Of a DNA stretch of 64,000 nucleotides, positions 1 to 12,791 are shown one piece after another. The stretch's first letter is position 1, and every line of letters begins with the position of its first letter. The translations under genes and the position numbers were made by a program. Source of the DNA: Chaetorhynchus papuensis (taxonomy: Eukaryota > Chordata > Aves > Passeriformes > Rhipiduridae); assembly GCA_013396525.1 (NCBI GenBank), contig VWYX01000920.1, forward strand, positions 186,001 to 250,000, written 5' to 3'. The notes beneath the pieces are model-generated. The model ran no database searches. It was given only the letters and a program-made list of their open reading frames with translations, and had not been told where the DNA came from.

Positions 1-1591
1 AATCAGCTAGTGATAAATTAGAGTCTTTGTGTTTGAATGTCTCTCAAACATTCATTTAATAATTCCTGAAACATGGCAACCAAAAACTGCATAAGGAAGG
101 AGACAGACACCAAGCCCCACGCTTGGTCTCACGTAACAACCTTTATTCTGTAAAGTGTGGAGACATCAAAAGCAAACGTGAAAAATCCAGCTGCCCTATC
201 AGCTCCTGCCTGCCCTCAAAAAAATACACAAGTGAGGGCTAAGGCAGCATTTTAGAACCTGAGCTCCCAGCACCTGACCTGAGCTCCCTGTCCTGCTCAA
301 AGTAATAAAAAAGTACCAGGGAAGCTGCCAGGAAACCTCCCACATGGATTTCTCTCAGGATACATTAATTTATTGTCTATAACTATAACAATAAAAACAT
401 TTTCTTCTATCATGTGGGGGGTGTGAAGTTATTGGCATTGCTGAACTGTGATTTCAACAATTAGAAACACTTTTATCAACCTCATTATACTTTGAGATAT
501 AATATAAAGTACACAAAGTATATAGTACACTTTGAGTAAATTATATACTCCAAAACCCAGAGAGGTACCAAAATACATTTCCTGTACTGCTCAGACCTTA
601 AAGCTTGGAGCAGGGTGCAGTTCAAAGGTTCATTTATCCACAGCTCAATATGATCCAACAGTCAATTGATCCATTTCCTTCTCCATTGCTCAACCACCCT
701 TTCAAGTTTTCAACACAGCTCTTTTACTGAGGTGATCTGGGACTCAGCCAGAAAACCAAAGTTCACCTTTTCAAGAATAAACACCACATAAAAGGATCAA
801 TCCATTCCCACTACCTGCACTTAACAAGCTGCATCATTCCAAGAACACTTCCAGGCTTCCACAGCTGTGGGCAGATGTCTCCTCTCCCACTAAGCAGGTC
901 AGTGACTAAGATAAGCAGTAGCTCATCCCCACTCCAGATCTGCAGCAGCTCTCTCAGCCCTGCTCTGCTTGCTTCTCTTCCCAGGCCCCTCAGCTTTGCA
1001 TAAATCCTCTTTTAGGACAGAGTGAGCACAGCATGAAGATTTACAGCTGTAAATTACACCTGGGTATGAGTTCCTCATCCATGTCCTCATTCCTGGTGCT
1101 CTACAGCAGTCTTTGCTGATGTCCTAATCTCATCCTACTCAGATTCAAGGAGTCCCCTTCAAAACCATTCCATTTCTCCTATGGGATTACCCCCCAGTTT
1201 TTCTGAGCACTGTAGCCACTGAATCAAGACACAGCACTCCTATCCCCAGACTGATGGATGACTCTCCATCACAGGTCTGTATCTGGACCTCAGGCTGAGC
1301 AACCTGGAACCTCACTGCCATAGGAAAGGTCAGATGGGCTGCCTTGCCTCGCCAGTGGTAATGATTGGCTAAAAGCTGTGAGAAACAGGGGCTCTTGGTG
1401 CTGTATTGGTATGGAAAACACCCTAATTCCAGCAGGCACGATGAAACAAAGCGGGAACAACAGGGACGTGCAAAAGTAAACCCTTTACATTCCGAAAACA
1501 AAGGACCAGGGTAAGATCCGGTGGGGATGCACAGCACTGCACGTAAGAGGAATTCACTGAAAGAATTAAACTGAAAGATATAAAGGCATCA

Positions 1592-1765
1592 ATGGCTCTG
1601 ATAAGATTTACACAGTATCTGCGATATCAACAATGTTACATGGCAGCATGGCAGGAATGTGAGGAATTAGTTGATTTTGAAGGAAAAGCAGAGCTTGAAA
1701 AGGAAATCAGGAAGAGATTAGAGAAAATCCAAGAAGAAAGTGAAACACTGAATGAAGGACTATAG
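1592..1765 (+). CDS. Candidate 57-codon ORF of unknown origin
   Basis: The frame MALIRFTQYLRYQQCYMAAW, QECEELVDFEGKAELEKEIR, KRLEKIQEESETLNEGL stop is unusually protein-like for intron DNA: an aromatic N-terminal half followed by a Glu/Lys-rich stretch with coiled-coil or helical character. The frame is open about 13 further codons upstream of the ATG. I do not recognise the protein. There is no poly(A) tail, no obvious splice sites and no promoter. It lies antisense within the NAV2 intron. It could be a fragment of a retroposed gene, a decayed exon, a microprotein, or simply a purine-rich chance frame. Confidence 0.25.
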   Translation: MALIRFTQYLRYQQCYMAAWQECEELVDFEGKAELEKEIRKRLEKIQEESETLNEGL

Positions 1766-2129
1766 CTGAAATGATTAAAATTTAGTGTTGCTAAGAATTC
1801 AAGGTCCTTCCCACACAACAACTGCTGGCCTGAGTCAAGAACCCTGATCTTGGCTGAATCAGTCTTAATTCCTCAGAAATCATGCTGCTTGTTTGAAGAG
1901 ATGAGTTCCCAACAATGCAACATGCCATGAATTTCACTTGTAAAAGTTCCAAGGAAGGATTCTGCCTCTGGCCCCTGCTGCATTAACAGTTAATGATATG
2001 AAAATCTTTTTTTATGGAGAAAGATGCCCCCAGTGCAGACAGGGCTGGAGATAACAAGCTCTTCTGAAGCAGCAGTGTGGTAGTTAGACCAGTTAGATGT
2101 GTGTAGGACAGAGGTGAAGTTTCTGGATA

Positions 2130-2355
2130 GATCTCAGCTAGATGGTAGGAAGAAAAAAAATCTTTCCTGTGAGGGTGGGGAGGCTCTGGCACAGAGAAGC
2201 TGTGGCTGCCCCTGGATCCCTGGAAATGTTCAAGGCCAGGTTGGACGGGGCTTGGAGCAGCCTGGGATAGTGGAAGGTGTCCCTGCCCACGGCAAGGAAT
2301 TGGAACGAGATGGTCCTTAAAAGTCCCTTCCAACCCACACCATTCTGTGACTCTA
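2130..2355 (+). mobile_element. CR1 LINE 3' fragment
   Basis: The fragment runs from GTGAGGGTGGGGAGGCTCTGG through GAGAAGCTGTGG and CAAGGCCAGGTTGGACGGGG to CCCTTCCAACCC and ATTCTGTGACTCTA. These are the end of CR1 ORF2 and its short 3' UTR. It is 5'-truncated, as usual for CR1, and inserted antisense to NAV2. The left boundary is approximate. Confidence 0.93.
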
Positions 2356-2605
2356 AACAAAACCCCAATGACTCTGCATCCTGGTGACTTCCAACACAAA
2401 GTACAGTTGCCTCCTGGTAATTACAGCATTCAACAGCAAATCATCACCCAGACTCTACAGGCCCTTCTTTTGCCAAGTCCACATATTGCTTAAACCCTTT
2501 AAGCAGATGTGAAAGGACTGGATTTGCCAAAGGGGAGTGGATATTTTCTGTTTCACTATGAGCTACAATTGTTTTTTTGGCTGACAATTCTGATTTCTCA
2601 CTTGC

Positions 2606-2820
2606 TTTGTTTAACTCAGCAAAAGTAAAGCAGGAAAGATGGCAGCTGAATGCTCTCATTTCCTGCCTACCCAAAACAGGGGAAAGCTGTGCAAAAGAAG
2701 GAAAACCAAGCACAGCCATCCACAGTGATTATCTCACTCGGAAACATCACCAGGAGTGTCCAAAACTGAGCCTTATTAAACTTCCTGGCCAAAATCATTA
2801 AATGAATTTGCAATTTTAGA
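2606..2820. repeat. 215-bp duplicated segment, copy A (intron 3)
   Basis: From TTTGTTTAACTCAGC to GAATTTGCAATTTTAGA this matches 13551-13765 base for base in length, with only five substitutions that I count (about 97.7% identity). No poly(A), terminal inverted repeats or target duplication are visible at its edges. The flanking sequences are unrelated to those of copy B. Confidence 0.95.
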
Positions 2821-5374
2821 TCGCCACATTTAAACTATCTCAGGTGTAATCAACTATCAACATGTGCTATCAGTCCCACATCAGTCCATGATAAGTATTT
2901 ATTCTGAGATGTCCCTAAATGCCAACCAGGGACTCCTGAGCCCACACCAGAGGGGCTGCCAGCCTTCAGGGCTCCTCCTCCTCCTCTCTTTTAATTAGGA
3001 GATTATGAGAAAAAAAAAAAAAACAAACAACAATCCTGCAGAATTAAATTTCTGTTGAGACATAACATACCAAGTGTCACCACTCCCATTCTCATATTCA
3101 GAGAGGGAAAAGCTACCCAAAAACTTCCTCTTAACATGAATGACCTGACAAGGTGGGAGCAGAAGGCATCATGGCCAAGTGTTGTACGTGGAGAACAGTC
3201 CAAGAGCAGATCATCACACAAGTCTTTGTCCTTGTCATACAGCAGCAATTTCAATTTCTGTTCTTGCCAGGGCTAGAGGGAAAACATGCCCTGGCCTGTA
3301 AGAGCAGAGCAGGATATGCCAGAGACAAACAGAAAAACCCCAAACCCAAAATATCCCCACTCTGCAGCCTGTAAATGGAGACCCACAGGTGGGCACTGAC
3401 ACGTGCTGAACATTGACCATATCAGACAAAAACCTGAATATGGAATCTGCCTCCAGCCAAAGCTCTGTCCACCCCTGCCAAGACAAATACATGAGGTAAA
3501 GGATAACCAGTGCTGCCCTTGTCACAGACACGGATGTTTTTCTCAAGCAAAAAGCAGAATTAAACTTGTTGTAGGTTCCTTCACTTACAAACCAGGGGAA
3601 GTTTCTCACATTGTGATGCAAGACCTCTGCTCCCAACTTTTACAGTGATAAATGGGCAGTTTTTATGAGCTTACCCAGAAAACCCACTTCTTATATTGAA
3701 ACCAGTGCTTTCCACTGAACTTGTGGCTCAGTGTTATGTGTAGTACATTAATTTTCAAAAGAAAAAAGACTGAATTCATATGAAAGTTTTTAAAGCCTAA
3801 CAAACCTTTATGCAACATTCCAGCAGACTTCACATACAGGGCAGAAGCAAGGAAATAGCCTAACACAAGCTGTTTCTTAGGACAAAATCTATTCCTTGTC
3901 TGTATTTTTGAATAAGACTTTTACCCTCATATTTTTATATCCTAAAGTTTAGAAAGAGCCTTAAATCTTAAGTCATTACACTGGCAGTCCCTAGAACCCT
4001 GGAGTTTCGGGGAGGAAGGGCTCTCCATTCCAATAATATCTCACTTGCTCTATTTCCTAAACATTCTTATATATAAAAAATACCAAAGCAGAACTGCAAA
4101 TTCAATTTGTCCCAGAAGGATATAAACACTAAATCTTATTGCTCTGTTTAAAATAAATCTTCATTAGTAGTTATCCCAATCAAAATGTATCTTTTTAAAA
4201 AGAAAATAATGTGTTGCTCCCAGTGTTCATCTGCTGCTCCTGACTGCTTGGATAAAAATGTCCCCCAATATCAAGTTTCAGGCTTTTGACAGAACTTGGG
4301 GGGCACCTTAGAGATAAAATAAAAGATGCAACATAAGGGCAAATGAAGCTAATCCATATTCTGAAGCCAGTTTGTGACAGATCTACCCACAGAAACAAAA
4401 ATCTGTTCAAATATACATGAAGAGTTGACTCTTCTCTTACAGTTGCCTTACTTGGGCTTTTTAAAGACAAGGAGAGTTTGGGCACTCTCTGTAAGGCTGG
4501 AGAACCAGCCCAAGCCTCATCTCGTGCATCCTCTTCTCTCTGACCCCGGTAAAACCTTTGCTATCCTGTGTTTCCAGCTCTGCCTGAAGAAATAATGGGA
4601 CCAATATTCAACATTCACTCCCAGCAGCGTGAATAGAAATGAGGGCAGCAAGGCCTCACACAGAAAACCATGATTCACACTGGCCAAAATTTCTAATGAC
4701 AACAAAGAGCATCCAAGGGGCACGCCTGTGAATGGGTTCGGGCTGTCCAGGGAAACTCCCAAGGTTTGCCAAAGCTCATCTGCTCAGGGAGAGGCACATG
4801 TAGGGTTGTAGAAATGCTCCTGCTTTATTCAGCTTTTCAGGTTTCTTTCAGGTTGCTTCTTTTCAGGTTTATTTACTTAAAACTGAAACTTTCCCATGGG
4901 GAAAAACAAAAGTAAAGAGCAATTTCTTTGAAAAATACCCCTGGAAATATTATTTTTGGATTAGCTCTTCAGGATCAGACCTTTGAAAAGTTAAAGTGGA
5001 TAATTTGTGAATAATTTGAAATCTTGAGATGTTCTAAATTATGATTAAGCAACAACAAGCTCAACTTAGCAAAACAAGTATCAACAAAGAATCCTGCCTC
5101 TGGAGAATCATTAATTTAGGATATAGATGAAACTCTCTTGACAAGATTTCAGCACATACCACAGTAAGTGTATTTCTTGGCACTGCATCTCTGTTTATGT
5201 GTAACTGAAAAGAGGAAAAGGTGGGGAGAAGCCATGGCTGTGCTCAGTAAACCCACAATGAGGACAGCAGTGGGAGGTTAGTGGGATGCATTATTTCCAC
5301 CTTTCCTGGCTGCTTGTGGGAGATCCTTTTCTATCTAGGGCTCCCAGGCTGGAAGTTACGTGCTGTGCAATTGG

Positions 5375-5645
5375 GAAAAGGGAGAATGGCTTTAAAGCAA
5401 GAGAGAGCAGGTTTAGGTTAGACATTAGAAAGAAATTGTTCCCTGTGAGAGTGGGGAGGCCCAGGCACAGGGTGCCCAGAGAAGCTGTGGCCACCCCTGG
5501 ATCCCTGGCAGTGCCCAAGGCCAGGTTGGACGGGGCTTGGAGCAGCCTGGGACAGTGGAAGGTGTCCCTACCCATGGCAGGGGGTTGGTACTGGGTGGTC
5601 TTTAGGATCCCTTCCAACCCAAATAATTTCATCATTCTATGACTA
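5375..5645 (+). mobile_element. CR1 LINE 3' fragment
   Basis: It carries the terminal ORF2 region (AGGTTTAGGTTAGACATTAG, then GAGAAGCTGTGGCCACC) and the 3' UTR ending CCCTTCCAACCC ... ATTCTATGACTA. It is antisense to NAV2. Homology may extend leftwards to about 5300, but that part is too diverged to call. Confidence 0.93.
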
Positions 5646-8600
5646 AATCTACAATAACATCAGTATCTAGCAAAGGTGGACTCCTTCCTAAAACAGCCTT
5701 GAAATCCACATAAACCAGTATTTTTCAAAGCACACAAGTGCTTAAGAGGAAGGCTGACACCAACCCCACTCAGCACACCGAGCGCCGGCTGCTCTGTCCC
5801 CAAACACCAGCTCCGATGTTGAAGGCTCTGTGTATCATTAACCTGAATTTGCAGCAGGAATCCAGAATTTAGCAAAACTTGTTCGGAAAGACCCTCCTGC
5901 AATGCAGCCAGTGGCAGCTGTTCATTTCTAAAGAAGGGCCCTGGGAAGGGAGCTGTGGCTGCAGCCCGTTCCCAGCGCTCCCTCCCGCCGGGCTGGCAGG
6001 CATTCCTGTGTCTGCAGGCTCCCAGCTTCACCTGTTCCCAAGGGATTTACTCCAGTGCCACCAGCACATATGTGCCCCCTCCTTCCTTGCACCTGGATCC
6101 TGGATAACATCTCCCACTGAAATTCCCCTGCATAACTGCTCTGAACAAGTGCAACAATACTGCTGGTATATGTAAAAATAGCTTCTGCATAAAAACTGAA
6201 AGAATAAAATGCTCTAGACGTGCACTACCTTCATGGAATAGCTAATTAAAATAACCATTATCACAGTGTATAAGCAATGGCTGGAAATGAAAGATCTGTG
6301 ACAAGACACAGAGACAAAAAGTTTATTTCTCTGGACTGTTTAATTCTTTGTACCAGCTATGATCTGTTTACACAGATATTCCATAGTGAAGGGCTTATCA
6401 CTACATCTCCTGTAAAAAGAAACACACACCCAGGCATGAGAAGTAATTTCCATAAAAATAGCCTTAATTCTTATAGCACCAAGCTGAAGGAGAATAATAA
6501 ATAAATTTTTACTTCCACCTATCCTCAGATGAAATCAACCCAACCTCTTCTTAGTTAAAAAAGATTCTCATCCATGATTTCTCAGTTTTCCCCATTTATG
6601 CCAAGCACAGTAAGAAGCTATGTGTTTGCAAATTATTCCATAACAGGTATATTTATGCAATAATTTTACATCAGTAATGGTCATGGCAGAAAATTATGTT
6701 AATGGTGCTTCCTGACTTTGGGGTAGGTGTAAATATATAAGTGAAAGCTGCAGACATCTCCATATGCACATGTGGAGTGATCCTGGCCCCTCAATCCCTT
6801 TGCTGTTTCACATATTTAGTCCATATGGGGGGGTAGAACCATAAGTATTCAAATGGCAATAATTGCATTTAACTGCAATGTAAATGATCAAATAGAATCT
6901 AATTCCGTCTTTATAGTGAAGCTCATATATTTCATTTTTTCCATAAAAATTACTTTGTTGCTCTTTATTGAACCCCACACTGTTTCAGAGACAGATGATG
7001 TACAAATTCTTGCATCACTGTAAAGGGCAAAGAATTGAGAGCAGCCCACTGGGGACCATGGAGGTGATCCGTGATGGGAATGAAATGGGAGTGCCAGCAG
7101 CAATGCCCCCAAAGGCACCCTGTACACCCATCCAAGGGGCAGAACAGGAGGCACACACTGCCTTATCACACATCCCTGCATGCTGAAAGAGTTCTGGAAG
7201 CCTTCCCCGCCAGAAATGAAACAAATCTCTGTTGAGTGCCACTGCCATGCCTCATGGCAGGGAGATGCACACATTGGCCTTTCCTGATCCAGCTCAATTT
7301 ATCCTGTTGTTTTCTACACAGGATGATGATGTGGTTTTATTTAGACTGCAAGCTCTGCAGCACAGAAACCTCTGATCCAGCCATGCCTGCCTCACTCATT
7401 ACCATGCACAAATGGTAAGCATGGCAGCATAACAACAGTCTGGGTATCTGGAAAAAAAAAAGAGACAGTAAAATCAATCTTATCTTGGAGCAAGAGTCAT
7501 ACAAACTGAGGCTGAAGGACAGATAAGCACAAGCACAACCTGGCAGATCACCTCTGTAGTAAATCATTCTTGTCTACATCCCAACATGGGTTCATACAGG
7601 ACCAACAGAAACCCTGAGAGCTTAAAGAAAATGCTTCCAGCATTCCGGAACTTGCTATTTGGCCACGTCCCTGCACAGGCAGTCACAGCAGCCAAGCAGT
7701 GTCTGTCACTGGCCAGGCTGGCTCAGCTCTGGGGGATGTCCTCCCCCTCAGCTGACCTGCAGCTGTGAGGAACTGCACCCCAGGTTAGGGCCAGAAGATG
7801 CCCATCTGTTCCCATGGTAACATCAAACCGGATTAAATTTCTAAACATATGCTCCTGGTAAGTTACAAGCTCCCCAGGCAAAGTGGGGGAAGGCTTATAA
7901 GATGGGGAAGTTCCCTTTACTCCATTTGCTCAGCCCTGGAGTTGGATTACTTGAGAATACATGGCTATATTTAACCCCTGGGATACGTTTCCAAAAATCC
8001 TACGCCAGGAATTCGCAGAGAAGAAACGCGCTTGTGATGCTTTTGATCTTCCAGCAGAGCTGCTCCCCTGAATTAGCAGCACATGCCCCGGCAGCAGAGC
8101 CCTCTCTGGCTTTGGGGGGCTGGAGCAGCAGCCTGGCAGATTAACTGCACCTTGCTATGGCAACGTTTGGACAACACTGGCTGTGTAAAACTGCTCAAAA
8201 CGTTTAAAGGAGCAGGTTGAAGTCTCGAAGACCAGAGACAGAATTATTTTCCGTGAGAAAACAAGCAACTAAGAATTTATTTTCTTAATACAGCGGCTAT
8301 TTTTAGTTATTTGTACCTAACACAGCAGCTCTCTCCCTTAGTGGGTATTACACACATGTAGATAGCTGCTGGGGTGATGCAGATGGTTCCAGCTCACATT
8401 ATTCCTTCATGAATGTGTGAGCCCAGCTACCTCCTCTAAGCATGCGCCACATCATGGCAGCACTCACATTCATTACATCAATTCCTTGAAGTGCTCTTGA
8501 GAAAAGGAACACAGAAATATGGATAACATATGCCATACACACAAATAGCAATGGAAATTTCAACATCTATGCTCTTTTGATAACAATAAAAAAAATAGTC

Positions 8601-11021
8601 ATGGAGCTGGCAAGGATCACAGTGAGGAAGGAAGTGGATACCTTTCCCCAACAACTGAGTTAATATTCTTAGCACTGCTCAATTCAAAACCAAGGTCCCC
8701 ACCAGGCTGGAGAATTTCCATACAAACTGTTCTTTAGATGTCACATACATTACAAACCAACTCATTATCAGAACACAAGAAATCAGTCAAATATTAAAAT
8801 AATAGTCCAACTCCCATCACTGGAAGTAAGGTTTCCTTGAAAATTAAGTTATTGTACTGAAAACACAACCTTCATCTCAACTTCCATAGAGTTCTTGGGA
8901 AGAAACACTGGCTGTGACCCACACTGCAGTAGAAGATCCTTTATTTGCAAGACAAACAGCAGCAGGAAGAGTGAGTAATATTAGTTTACCACTACAGCTT
9001 GATATCTGCAGCAGAAAGAGATGGTGCTTACAAACTTCCTGTCAACACATGAAAAAAATAAATACCTCCTTTTTGCTATTTGAGAACAGATACTTACAGA
9101 CACAAAGTGATCCTGAAAAATAATAATAAAGCCCGAGCACCAACCCACTGGCGAGCCACAGTAATTTCCTCGCTTATTTATAGGAGGTGCTGTGGTGTTT
9201 GTTAAGCCTTATGTGCCTTTCTGTTGCTCCAAATTCTTGTCTTGGGTGTCCCACAACTTCCGCAGACATGGGAAGATGAAAGTCTCGTGTATCCACCCAC
9301 AGATTCCCCAGTTCTCTTCCTTTCAGCACGTTTCAGCTCTGCTGTATTTGTATATATATAACGCAGCACAGACAACTCATAAACTCATAAACTTTGGGGC
9401 TTTTTATCATTGTACAAACGTAAGTGCTATGAACCTTTCTACAAGAGGTAACATTCAGCACTTGCAAAGGCAACCACATCAAAAAGAATAATCTATAGTA
9501 CCTGGGAGGGCAGGTACTAACCTCCCATGTTCTGCAAGATGCCACAGGTTAAACTCTGAAATCGTGCCCTTGAAGCAAGCAAAAAAAAAAAAACAAAACC
9601 CCCCCCAAAAAAAAACCAAACCAAAAACCCACACATCTGTTTTTCTATAAACAAACAATATTAACAGAAATAGTCCTAACTCAGGTTTATTCACCTAACT
9701 CTTCTTTTCAGAATTGTGCAGGAGAGGAAACTGGCCTTGATTTATTTTCCTTCACCCAGTTATCAAGAACCATGCCAACATTTTCTGGGGTTTTATTTTA
9801 AAAACCCAAATGCTGCGGTGCTCTCCAAATGCTCTTGGTCCCAGAGCCTGTGCTCCACACAAGTACATCCTCTATTACCCACAGTATTTTCTGCATCCAG
9901 CTGGAACTAATCATCAGAATTACAGGCTTTTGTTTAGACAAATATCTACAGTGCAAAAATATAGAGGTTTGGGGGAAAAAAAACCCTGATACAGATTTTA
10001 TGCAGAGGACAAGCTATATAGAATGGTCTATAATAGATTATATAAAAGGCAGCCAACTCTTATCTGGAGCAAAGGAAGACAGGGATACTCCCCCCAGCAG
10101 AGCAACCCAGACAGGATGATAATGGGAGGACAGGTTCTCACCTAAGTGATTTTTCACGGAGCCAGTGGGGTCCTTGTCATGTCATTTTTGGCACTGGGAC
10201 GAGGCTGATAAGCACTGATGGTCCCACATGGTTCTGCAGTACTGAACTTCACTTGACAAGGCTTATTAGCACTGGCTTGGAGCCTGACAGGCCCAAGCTG
10301 TCTCTGCAGCTCAGTTTGGGCCAACGTGCCTGATGCTCTCCAACACTGGGAACAAGGCAAAGAGGCCGGATCTGGCTCTGCAGAGTTCCCTCAGGTTTGG
10401 CATCACCAGCTTGGGACTGGGCCACATGGAAGCAAAGACACTTTTTTCCCCCCCACTTCCTTTAATGGACTTGGGAAGACACAAATTTGGTCCAGCTTTC
10501 TAAGCTGATACACCTGGCTGGGAGTGAGCTGATTCTTCACAGCTCAGCTCACATGTGTCTGCTCAAGGCATTGGGAGTCTGCAAAGGGAAAAGAGGATGG
10601 TAGAAGGCTTCCCTGTGAGATCTGCTGTATTTCCATATAATGACCAGAGTTAACTCTCCATTTATTGGTGCTATGTTTGGGGTTTTTTTTTTAATCCCCC
10701 CAAATGTCCTCATCTGTGCTGCTCACCTTCCAAGCACTCTAATGGATAAGGACACTCTGAACTGAGAGATTCATTTGAAAAAAGACTGGACATTACCTAA
10801 GGATCTGGATGGCCAGAGGTGGCAGCAGTTCCCACACTCTGCAGGACCCTGTAAGCTGCAGTAAGGGAGGGCACTGAAGTGCAAAGGCTGGAGACTGCTG
10901 TACCCAAAACAAGCACTGTAACACGTTTGTCCCAGCCCTGCCAAAGGGTTGTGTCCCTAAACACTGCAAGTAACTGCATGAACATCCTCCCCCCCATGAA
11001 GATTCCTTTGTTCTGCCTTAG

Positions 11022-11166
11022 AAGAATCATGGAATGATTTGGATTGGAAGGATCCTTAAAGATCATCTAGTTTCACCTTCCACTAGACCAGGTTGCTCCA
11101 AGCCCCATCCAACCCGGCCTCGAGCACTTCCAGGGATGGGGCAGCCACAGCTTCTCTGGGCAGCAG
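11022..11166 (-). mobile_element. CR1 LINE 3' fragment
   Basis: In reverse orientation it begins at AGAATCATGGAATGATTTGG (the CR1 tail on the other strand), followed by CACTAGACCAGGTTGCTCC, GCCCCATCCAACC and CACAGCTTCTCTGGGC. About 145 bp remain. It is the only recognised CR1 inside the NAV2 unit that lies in the sense direction. Confidence 0.92.
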
Positions 11167-11306
11167 CAGCATTTTTATAGTCAGGTGACAAAGAGCTCTG
11201 TAAGCATGTGCACCTGATAAAAGCAAGCCCTAAGCACAATCCTCATTTTTCCCACATGAGGAAAACTGCTGGGGATGCCCAGCTGTGCCTGCAGGTCTCA
11301 AGAGTC

Positions 11307-11317
11307 GGGGGGGGGGG
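11307..11317. repeat. G11 homopolymer
   Basis: Eleven consecutive G bases, a site of likely sequencing-length error. Confidence 0.85.
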
Positions 11318-12738
11318 CACAGTCCCACCCACCACACCCTCCTGAATGAGCAAGCAGAGTAACATCAGAGCAGAGCAGACCAAATGCATCCTTCCAGCCC
11401 TCCCCAGCATTCCTGACCCAGCACATGCCCCCTGCGTGCCTCTGCTTATAATCTGATCCTGCTCCCATAAGCAGCCTACTACACGCATCCCACAATCCCA
11501 CAGAGCAACGCTTTCTCTTCATTGAGAGCAATGACTTGAAGTGACTTTTTTAGCTGCAACGTCCTGGAACTGGTTACAGACTCCAGCCCTGAATGAAATT
11601 CAGTTCTTATGACACACTTGCAGAACATTAAATTATAGTAATTGTCAAAATTTCCTCATTATTTATACTCCAGACAGCTGCTGTGGCTACAGCAAGAACA
11701 GCAACCACGCTCTTCAAAGAAGTAAGAAGCAGCAATGATAAATCTTTCTGATGGCTTTCTTTTTACAGAGAGCTTGCTCCACAGTTTCAACAAGATTGAT
11801 AACTTCCAAGAAACAACAAAAAGCCAGAGGAGAAGAGCAGAACAGAGCGTGGGTTTTGACTTAAGATGTCAAGATCTCCTTAAATCTTTATCTCATTTCA
11901 CTACATGAGTGGCTGTGCTCATGTCGAAGTCATGGAGGTAGGGGCAGTGAGGAACAGTCATAACAATAAAAAACATTAAAATAGCTGCACAAAGAGAACG
12001 GATATCCAAGTGTCCCAAAGCAAGCATTTACAATGCCAAGGACGATATTAGAATTTATGTCGTAGAATCACTTTTTCTCAAGATACAGAAGAAAGTAACC
12101 TTGTTTGAAGTATCATAAATTTTAAATGCACTTCATTTAAATGCATTTTAAAAATCAGTTTCTTATTATTTGTGTTCTTAGTAAAATTCTGCTATATTTT
12201 TAGCGCCAGCAATACTCACAGCAGATACACTCTTGAGGTATTATATGCTTTTAATTTTTCTGGACTGATTTCTGGTTCCCCAGGTTTGAATATTAGATAC
12301 AAGCAAGATACAAACCAACTTCTTATCTGTCAACAAGTTCCATCTTGAATTTTACTATTCAAATTTTTTTTCATTTCATGCATATTGCTCATTTATTTTG
12401 TTTCATGTCAAAAGATAAAGGAACTCTTAATCATACTTTCAAATATCTAATTACTTATTTCTATATATTTCTGTTTAACTATGTGGTATTTCAGAAATAC
12501 AAAGTAGCAATGTAAGAATGATTTTGACCGTAAATATGTGATAAATTATAAGGCCTGATTCAACTACTGTGGAGTGCAATGGGGCAAGAACTGTAATATT
12601 AATGTTCTGAAGATTATACTTTCAGTCTCACTACTGTGAAATTTTAATTAAAAATTGTTATTAGAAGTCTCAGACATTGAAGTCCCACACTATCACTCAG
12701 CCACGCACACACAAACAACAGACCACTTTACTACTCAC

Positions 12739-12791
12739 CATTTGAGACCTGTTTTTTGGGCAGCCATTGATGTCTTCAATCTTTTCATTTG
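12739..12791 (-). CDS. NAV2: NAV2 internal coding exon (exon 3 here), CH domain continued
   Basis: This 53-bp minus-strand exon begins CAAATGAAAAG after a long T tract and TTTTCAG, and ends CTCAAATG before the donor GTGAGTAG. With the trailing G of exon 2 it encodes A-NEKIEDINGCPKNRSQM, 18 residues. This continues the CH-domain reading of exon 2 exactly. IEDINGCPKNRSQM matches NAV2 as I remember it, whereas NAV3 has VEDINGCPRSQSQ. It ends in phase 0. The exon expected next, which would finish the CH domain, was not found at lower coordinates, so it should lie outside the window. At 53 bp the exon is short, and skipping it alone would shift the frame. Confidence 0.95.

Larger units (their letters stand above)
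1..12738 (-). other. NAV2: NAV2 intron 3 (partial)
   Basis: All sequence below the exon 3 donor (GT at 12737-12738) should be intron, because the following CH-domain exon is not found. It contains CR1 fragments at 2130-2355, 5375-5645 and 11022-11166, the first copy of the 215-bp duplication (2606-2820), a 57-codon ORF at 1592-1765, A runs and a G run. The remainder is AT-rich unique-looking DNA in which I recognise neither exons nor RNA genes. Conserved regulatory elements cannot be excluded by eye. Confidence 0.85.

Noticed and set aside
2577..2801. Paired ORFs in the 215-bp duplication (2577-2801 and 13492-13764) as a gene family
   Set aside because: All substitutions within the shared frame are amino-acid changing or stop-changing, and the frames have no family resemblance, so coding constraint is unsupported.
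8036..8065. Minus-strand LEDQK-like peptide near 8050, considered as another NAV2 first exon
   Set aside because: It lies downstream of exons 2 and 3 in transcription order and has no GT donor in place, so it cannot be a first exon for them.
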